Below are positions 13,456 to 22,400 of a stretch of 64,000 nucleotides of DNA, piece after piece. Within the stretch, counting starts at the first letter, position 1. Each line of letters starts with the position of its first letter. The notes under the pieces are model-generated. The model ran no database searches and was not told where the DNA came from. It saw nothing but the letters and a program-made list of their open reading frames with translations. Origin of the DNA: Symbiodinium natans (lineage: Eukaryota; Sar; Dinophyceae; Suessiales; Symbiodiniaceae); the NCBI GenBank assembly GCA_905221605.1, contig CAJNDS010001924.1:486001-550000 (forward strand), written 5' to 3'. The position numbers and the translations under genes are program-made.

Positions 13456-16400
13456 CGCTAGGATGCACAAGCCACAGAGTCGGGGCCACCTCCGCAAAGT
13501 CAGCGGCCACAGACCCTCAATCCGCTCGACCCTAAGCCCTGAGCCCTAAACCTTTAACCCTAAACCCTAAACCCTAAACCCTGAGTTCCTTGGAGCAAGC
13601 AAACCAACTCGACATGGCACAGGTGCGAAGGCAGTTCGACGAGGACTGGACCTCACTTCCTGGTTCTGAGTACTTCGGGTTTGGGGTTCAGGGGTTTTGG
13701 GTTTAGTTAGGGTTTAGGCTTCAGGTTCAGGGTACTTAGTGGCCCAATTTCTTAGTACTTCGGGTTTGGGGTTCAGGGGTTTTGGGTTTAATAGGGTTTA
13801 GGTTTCAGGTTCAGGGTACTTAGTGGCCCAATGATAAGTGTGGATATGACCCACTTATAAGCCCCTTAAGTACCCTTGCAGGGTTAGAATTGGGTTGCAG
13901 GTACAGCGGTAATTGGTTGCTAAGTACCATGAACCTCCAAGTAGGGATCCGAGGGTAGTTTTATGGGCCCTGAATATAGTCCCTAGTTTATAGTTACGTT
14001 CTAGTTATAGGTATCAACGGTAATAACCTTTATTACTGACAAGCCAACTCTCACCCTCCCCACCCCACCCCCCAGATTTTACACGGATGTGTCAGCAAAT
14101 TCTGTGCTACTCGTGTCCGCCAGCCAAAGGCTGAACAAGTCACAGTATGTTGGGATTGTTTTTCTAAAATGAATCCGGGCACCTGTGAAATTCAGAGAAA
14201 TCGCTTTCTTTGAACTGTTTCCGATACCCTATATAAACCCTAAGCCCTAAGCCCTAAGCCCTAAGCCCTAAGCCTAAGCCCTAAACCCTAAACCCTAATT
14301 CTCAAAACGCTGTCACTTGAATTGCGCTTCGGTGCCAGCTTAAGACGGAGATGCCTTCTCCCAAACCATTTTAAAGCTGCTTTTGTCGGGGGAGGGGTGG
14401 GGGTGGGGTTCATGGTTCAACTATCATATTGCAGCTATCATCATGTCTCCAATCAGAACCAGCAGGATTAAGATTCGTACTTGACCCCCCCACCTCTGAG
14501 TAGAGCGGCTCAAGGTTGATTAAGTCTGAGCAGCGTCCAGGGAACTTCACTTTGAACTCCGCCAAGAATCCCAAAAGCGTCCCATCCCCCAAATCCAGGA
14601 AAAATCTACCCTGGGGGGGGCTAATGACCCTAAACCCGAATCCCTAAACCTCACACCCGAAAGCCGAAACTCTCAATCCCTCAGCCCTTGCTCCTTAAGA
14701 AGCCCCACAGCTCAAAGCCACCCGGAAACCCTATACCCGAAACAGTAAACCCGAAACCCTAAACCTGAAACCCTAAACCCGAAACCCTAAACCCGAAACC
14801 CTAAACCCTAAACCCGAGTCCCCAAACCCGAAACCCTAAACCTGAAACACCCCCCTAGGAGCGGCGGCAGACGATGGAGGAGGCGCGACGGCGCCAGGAA
14901 GCGCGGCAGAAGGCCGGCTCCTGGGTCCTTTAGGGTTTAGGGTTTAGGGTTTAGAGTTTAGGGTTTAGGGTTGAGGGTTTAGGGTTTAGGGTTTAGGGTT
15001 TAGGGCTTAGGGTTTTGGGTTTAGGGTTTGGGTTGGTTAGAATTTTACATGTTTGTCATATTCCATTAAGACAGAATACATCTTCGTCATATTCTATGAA
15101 TAAAAATACGATGTTTGTTTTATATAGCCCCATCAAGGAAGCAAGCTCTTTTATTGGGGGTTTCCGACAGTTTGGGTTAGGGTCGAGGATTGAGCGTTTA
15201 GTATACTGGCATTGTAGGCTTGTAGGTTGTTCCGAAAGTTTCGGTTTAGGGTTTGGGGGTTTATAAGTTTAAGGGTTTAGAGGGTTGAGGGTTCAGACAG
15301 ACCTGGTGTTGATTGTGGGGGGGACCTTTTTTTCAGGCTCCCATGACATTGTGGTGGTCATAAGGTGTGCCCTCCCTTCCTCCCTGTTTTGGTAGATGCC
15401 TTCCCCCCTCCACCCCGCCCCCACCTTTACATGACTCTTCGGGCTGTAGGCAAACATGAGGTTAGGGCTTAGTTGAGGGTTTAAAGTGATTGGGGCGAGA
15501 GAGCTTAAGCCAGCCGAAAACAAATGCAAATGGACCTCGTGAAGTCTGCAAAACGTGTAACTGTTCTTTTTTGTTGATATAACACCCAAGAGGATAGCAA
15601 ACATGTTATTTTGATAAAGGTTCGAAGGGTGATAGGGGTAGAGTGTTAGGGGTCTTCCTTGCGCCACAGGCGGAGTTCCGCGAAGGCCTTGTGAGGGGAT
15701 GGGGTGGGGCTGGGGGAGAATGGGAGGGACCCAAGGCCCGAAACTTGAACTTTGAGAGCTTAGACTTTGGGATGTGAGGGCTTGGGGCCTGAAACCTGAA
15801 GGGCCCCAGGTACGATGCATTAAGTTTTCTCCGGCCCCCGAAAGGGGCCCAAGAAGAAAGCTGTATGGGTAGGTACATATGGTTGGCGAACACTGTGAGT
15901 GAGGACAGGTATCTACAACATCATCTAGATAACTACAACAACCCCTGCTCCTCTCGACGGTCGCAGGTTGCATGCGCAGAGACCTCGTCAGTGCCTTTTG
16001 GTTTGGGAGGCCTAACCTCTGGTAATTGAGCCCAACACCCTGCAGCACCTAAGCCTGTACACCTCGAAGAATCGTGAGCCCTATATACCCTGAACCCTGC
16101 AAACCTTAAACCCCAAAAAGCCGCTTAAGCCCGGAACCCCCGATGCCCTGAACCCCCCAACCCTAAAACCCTAAACCCTAAACGCAGTCGATCCTCTGAA
16201 AGCAAAAGGTCAGGAGATTCTCCGCAATGCCATGGCGGAGAAGCAGAGGGTCGCCACGCCCAGTGAATGTTCAGGGGGGTTTTGTGGATTCTCGAGGGGT
16301 GGGGGGGAGGGGGGAGCCGAGGGGACTGTTAAAAAGGGCCTTTTCATTGTTAACGGGCATTTTGGGTTTATAGGCTTTAGCCTTTAGGGTTTAATTAGGG

Positions 16401-19400
16401 TCTAGGGTTTTAGGGTTTAGGGTTTAGGACATTCTGAGTTTAGGCGCCAGCTCAGTGAAAGTTCAATGGGGTTCGTATGGGTTGAGGTTGCTGGGTCATA
16501 TGCTATCGACATAGTGTCTTTGTGTCCTATAAGGGATTGGGATTGGCGGCAGATGAAATTTCAAGTGTCTGGGTTTGGGGGTCGCGTGCGCGATCTGTCG
16601 GAGGCCGTCAGCCTAACCGGTCCTAACCTAGGGTTCGGAGCTTCGGGGTTTAGGGTTTAGGGTTTAGGGTAGGACTTTGCAAAGGGTTAGGGGATTCGAG
16701 TTTTTAGGGGGTTGGGGTTTGGGGTTTAGGCATTCGGATATTTCCGAAGACAGCGGGAGGGGCAGAGGTATACAGAGAAATAGAAACCCAAACCCCTTGA
16801 ACCCTAAACCCTAGAACCAAAACCTGTACCGACAATTCTGATCAACCTCAAACGACGCCATGTTGTTACATGGCATGTTTGGCCCAACTTCGCCGTTCGA
16901 AGAATAAGGGTTTATTTTTAGGGTTTAGGGTTTAACTTGTCCTCTTGTTTTTTGTTTGGTACTCGACGTTTGTGGATGCCCACCTTCCAACTGCTCCACA
17001 GAACAGATCGGACTTCTTAGGCGACTTAATCAACGAAGGGGACCAAGACGCCGAAGAACATAGGGTACTTAGAAGCTCTTTTTTGACTTTGTAAGTCTAC
17101 TTAGTAGCCCCCCCCCCCCCCCCCCGTAGATATCCGATTATACTTCCCAGAACCCACCTTACTAACCCTACCTAGACCCCAAACGCCCTCAGCCTTTAAA
17201 GCCTTCAAGGGTCTGATGTATGGTACTTCGGTTGTATAGGGTATATAAAACCCTCAACCCTAAACCCTAAACCCTAAACCCCAAATGGTATATAAGGGTC
17301 CCCTTTTAAGGGCCCATACTAAGGGACCATATAACTACCCTAAGATTAGCGGAAGAGCGGTCCCAAGACCGACTCGAGACTCAGATCCGACTCCTGCAGC
17401 CCGCGGTTTAGGGTTTAGGGTTTAGGGTTTAGGGTTTAGGGTTTAGGGTTTAGGGTTTAGGTTTAGGGTTTAGGGTTTAGGGTTTAGGGTTTGGGGTTTG
17501 GGGTTTAGGGTTTAGGGTTTAGGTGGTCAAGAACCTATTCCAGACCCTAAGCCCTACACACCCTAAACCCGGTGAGTGCCCTAAACCCTAAACTGTACTT
17601 CTTATGCCCATTTTTGCTTTGAGTTGTTTTTGCCTGTACACCCTTCATTTTCGTGTTGAAGGCTTCTTGTCGGGTCACTAACCTCCCTCTGCTCCAGAAA
17701 ACTCGCAGAATGCCAACCGTAAACCGTAAACCCAAAACTTACACCCCAATCAAACCCCCAAGCCCTAAACCCTAAACCCGAAACCCGAAAACCCTCCCGG
17801 GTTGAGGCAGAGCGCTTGGAAGCCGCGAGGAAAGACCGGGAGCGCGAGCAGGCACCGGCGCCCGATGCCTTGACGTGAGCATTGATACCTTGGTAGCCCA
17901 GTGGTACCCTTTACCGTTTGTTTTTTGGGTTCAAGGTTCCCTTATCAAGTAGCCAACCCAAAAAAGGGTGGCCCTGATTGTAATGTGGTTACTGGGCTAC
18001 TAGGATACTCGAAGGTATAGAAGTATAGGGCTTGGGGTTTTGAGTTTAGGCTAAGGGTACTTCTAAGTAGCGCGTTAAGTACCCTTTGTAAGGTTATCAC
18101 CATATGTGTCCTACTTTTCACTTTTCACTATATTTTTCAGCAACTACCCGTGAACCTGGAAAAGTGCAGGTGGAAGGTGTGGGGCTTTTGGGGCTTACAG
18201 GGCTTTTTAGGGTTTGGGGTTTGTGGAGCACTCACTTATCCAGAGTCCGAAGCCTGAGGCTCTCCCATTTAGTTGCTTGCTGAGGTGGGGTCAAAGCGTG
18301 CTCCTGCCTGCTAAAACGCTAACACCTGGATGACTGTTAAGTAGCATTCAGTCAGGAGCCATAACATCTTCATGGTGACTTAACCCCACCTAAACCCTGA
18401 ATGGTTTGGTTCAGGACTTTCATGAGTATCACTACGTCATTGCCCTTTGAGCTCCCAAAGCCGCGAAGCAGTCCGGTCTTTAAGGTACAAATTCCCTTCA
18501 ACCAGAGGATTTGAGGGGTTTTTAAATAGGGGTACCCGGAATATTGGAGTTTCCGAAGATCAGGATGATTGCACTTTTTTTAGGGTATGTAAGGAGCAAC
18601 CCCCACCCCGCCCTCCATCGCTCTGTCTGGCGGAGGCGTTGCGGATGATCAACGAAGCAGACATGGCCCGGCAGGAATACCTTCTTGTTGCTTGAGTTTA
18701 GGGTGTAGGGTTTAGGGTTCAGGGTTTAGGGTTCTGGGGTTTTGGGGTTCGCAGGCTACTTCCAAGAGTACCCCTGTGACTCGCGAATCTTCCTTCGTTG
18801 AAAGTGTAGAAGTCCTATGTCAAGTTCATTAAAGTGGCTCGAGGACGCCCCGCAACACCCTTTCTGCTTAGAACCGACACCCCTGATCACTTGATTAAGC
18901 AACCAAAGGAGCGTTGCATGGTTTTTGTTTGAGGGATACTGCGGGACCTACGGGATTCGTTTTATATGTACATGTACATACATACATTCACATATATATA
19001 TATATATACATGGTCACCCCCCCCCCCTCGACAGACCCCGGAATTGTATTTCCGGTCTGTCCAGGAAGGGGGGGGGGGGGGGAAAGCACCACTCCAAAAT
19101 TCCTCGAGTTTCCAAAATTCCAAAAATCCAAAAAAAGCCACCCCAAGGTTTGGATTTTTGGAAACTCGAGCGGGAGCCTCAAAATCCAAAAATCGAGCAA
19201 ATTCCTCGAGTTTCCAAAATTCCAAAAATCCAAAAAAACCCACCCCAAGGTTTGGATTTTTGGAAACTCGAGCGGGAGCCTCAAAATCCAAAAATCGAGC
19301 AAATTCCTCGAGTTTCCAAAATTCCAAAAATCCAAAAAAATCCACCCCAAGGTTTGGTTTTTTGGAAACTCGAGCGGGAGCCTCAAAATCCAAAACTCGA

Positions 19401-22400
19401 GCAAATTCCTCGAGTTTCCAAATTTCCCAACCTTGGGGTGGATTTTTTTGGATTTTTGGAATTTTGGAAACTCGAGGAATTTGCTCGATTCTTGGATTTT
19501 GAGGACATTCCTCGAGTTTCCAAATGGGTGGTTTTTTTGGAAACTGGAGTTTTGATAAGATTTTTTCAGGGGTTCCACACTCATGACAGATATGTACCTA
19601 GACCTTACACCTTAAACATTGAAACCATCACTATGGGGTTTTAAGAGTTACGTTTATTAAGGATTTAAGTCTAATAGCTTAACCTTGAAACCTTTTGTAT
19701 GATTAAAGAATTAGGGTTTAAGGTTTGAGCGCAAACCCTATAGGCTTTAAGGCTTCGGGATTAAAGCCTTAAACCCTGAAGAGTTTCGGGCCTTCTCTTT
19801 CAAACCCTAGTCCCTTGGATAAGCCTTGAACAAGCCCTATAAAAACAACCAGAGAGCGCAGCGGAGCGGAGCGGACAGGAGGGGGAGGGAGGGGCAATCC
19901 TTTCTGCTGTCTTGACGGAAAGATTGAAGGTTACCTCTTCTTGAAACCCTTATTGAAATATTGAATTTCAATAAGGCTGGAACTAAGAACTAAGAACTAA
20001 GATTGTCAGACGCTCTTGGGCTGGATTCTTAGTTCTTGGGTTACCTTTTATTGAAAGCATTTTTGAAATATTGAATTTCAATAAGGCTGGAACTAAGAAC
20101 TAAGATTGTCAGACACTCTTGGTCTGGATTCTTAGTTCCTGGGTTGCCTCTTATTGAAGCCCTTATTGAAATATTGAATTTGAATAAGGCTGGAACTAAA
20201 AACTAAGAACTAAGATTGTCAGACACTCTTGGTCTGGATTCGTAGGTCCTGGGTTACCTCTTATTGAAACCCTTATTGAAATATTGAATTTCAATAAGGG
20301 CGGTACTAGGAACTAAGAACTAAGAGCAGGAGTCCCCGACAGTCTTAGTTTTATTTCTTAGTTCCGCCCTTATTGAAATTCAATATTTCAATAAGGATTT
20401 CAATAATACTCCTTATTGAAGCCTTATTGAATTATTGTTTTTCAGTAAGGGTGGAGTATTATCGAAACCCTTATTGAAATATTGAATTTCAATAAGGGCG
20501 GAACTAAGAACTAAGACTGCCAGGGATTCTCCGGTACGGATTCTTAGTTCCTGGGTTACCTCTTATTGAAATCCTTATTGAAATATATTGAATTTCAATA
20601 AGGGCGGTACTAGGAACTAAGAATCCAAACCTATGTGTTTCTATTTAAAAACCCTTATTGAAATATTGAATTTGAATAAGGGCTGTACTAGGAACTAAGA
20701 ACTCAGACCAAGAGTCCCTGGCAGTCTTAGTTCTTAGTTCTTGGTTCTGCCCTTATTGAAATTCAATATTTCAATAAGGGTTTCCATAATGACCACCCTT
20801 ATTGAAGTTCAATACATCAAGAAGGGTTTCAATAATGCCAACCCTTATTGAAACTCAATATTTCAATAAGGGTTTCAATAATGACCACCCTTGTTGAAGT
20901 TCAATATTTCAACAAGGTTTCAATAATGCCAACCCTTCTGGACATTCAATATTTCAATAAGGGTTTTAAAATAGAAACACATAGGTTTAACAGACAACAA
21001 AAACATACAACAACAGAGAAAAACATCAAAGGCATTAAACAAAGCAAAAAAGTATGGATCTTTGGGGAGGGGAGGGGGTACCATATATCTCTATTGTTTG
21101 TTAACGTGTCTGGCTACTGTGTGCAGCTATGCTGTCCGTCGCGCCCTCAGCCCTTTTTTTGCTTCCGGGGGTCTGTCGAGGGGGGGGGGGGGGTGAGCAT
21201 ATATATATATATATGTAACTTGTATGTATATTCTAAAATATGAAACTGACTGAATCCTAAACACTGAGCCCTAAACCTAACGTAGATGTCCCAATCTGAA
21301 CCTAGAGCATGCTTTGATATCCTCACCCCAACAAATGTATCTACAGCTCAACTGTTATTTCCCTACACCCCAAGCCCTAAACCCCAAATCATGTGGAGGG
21401 AAGCTACTGGACCCTCCAACTCTTCTTCTTGCGGATTTCCCTAGACCCTATACCCTAAACCCTAAACCCTAAACCCTAAACCCCAAACCCCAAACCCTAA
21501 ACCCTAAACCCCAAACCCTAAAACCCTAAAACCCTAAACCCTCAGCTCGATTCGCATGGGCTCAGGGTCTCCCTTTGCCAGCCCTGGGTTTGAACAGCAA
21601 GAGGTGTTTGGGTTTTCGGGTTTTAGGGTCAGGGTTTAGGTATAAGGGTTTAAGGCTGTAAGGTTTACCAGTGAAGGTTTTAGGGGTTTAGGGGTTTAGG
21701 GTTTAGGGTTTGGGGTTTAGGGCCAGGTATAAGGGTTTAAGGCTTTAAGGTTTACCAGGTAAGGTTGAGGGTTGATGCTTGATGCGGGTTTAGGGTTTAG
21801 GGTTTAGGGTTTAGGGTTTAGGGTCTAGGGTTTATAAGGTTTTCGGGTGCAGCGTTTAGGAAGTTCGGGCTTCGCGATGCGGGGCTCATGCGATGATACC
21901 ATAGCCCTGCCCACCTTAAACCCCAAACCCTAAACCCTAAACCCTAAACCCTAAAACCTAAAACCCTGAACCCTGAACCCTTAGCCTAAGCCCTAAACCC
22001 AAGGAGCATGACATGGCCTAAGCCAGATAACTCTAGAAACCCTTCAGACCCTAAGACCCTTCAAACCTTAAAACCCCCAAAAGCTCTAAAACCCTAACGC
22101 CTAAACCCTAAACCCTAAACCCTAGAAGCTCTAAAACCCTAAACCCGGAACCTCTACACCAGCAGAATCCTCGACCCGCCACCGTACAAGCACACGCCTT
22201 CCACTACGTGCAGGTGGACTACGAAAGGGGTCAAACTCAAGGTCGTTCCTTCGGAAGGGGCCCCTACACCAGTTTAAGCCCTGAACCCTAAACCCAAAAA
22301 AACCTGAGTCCTAAACCCCGAGTCCGAACCCGAAAACCCTGAACCCTTCACCCTAAACCCGCAACCCTGACCCCTAATCTAAGGCCTCCCTAGCCATGCT

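Larger units (their letters stand above)
18966..21234. mobile_element. Non-autonomous TIR-bounded element, about 2.27 kb, hairpin-rich
   Basis: The left edge carries a TATA/CATA microsatellite, a poly-C run and CTCGACAGACCCCGGAA; the right edge carries the reverse complement, TTCCGGGGGTCTGTCGAG, poly-G, then a TATA microsatellite. The edges are thus inverted repeats of about 70 bases. Inside are two unrelated satellite-like blocks (19101-19540 and about 19935-20960). No transposase is present. A foldback-type or MITE-like DNA element is the best reading. Long open frames here exist in many frames only because the internal unit is 102 bp, a multiple of three. Confidence 0.65.

Noticed and set aside
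17003-17060. Possible exon reading NRSDFLGDLINEGDQDAEE
   Set aside because: Attractive translation, but it lacks the flanking repeat polarity, has several possible acceptors in different frames, and could not be joined in phase.
18914-19644. Overlapping long open frames on both strands in the 102-bp array
   Set aside because: The period is a multiple of three and the unit lacks stops in several frames; the products are mirror images of one palindrome.
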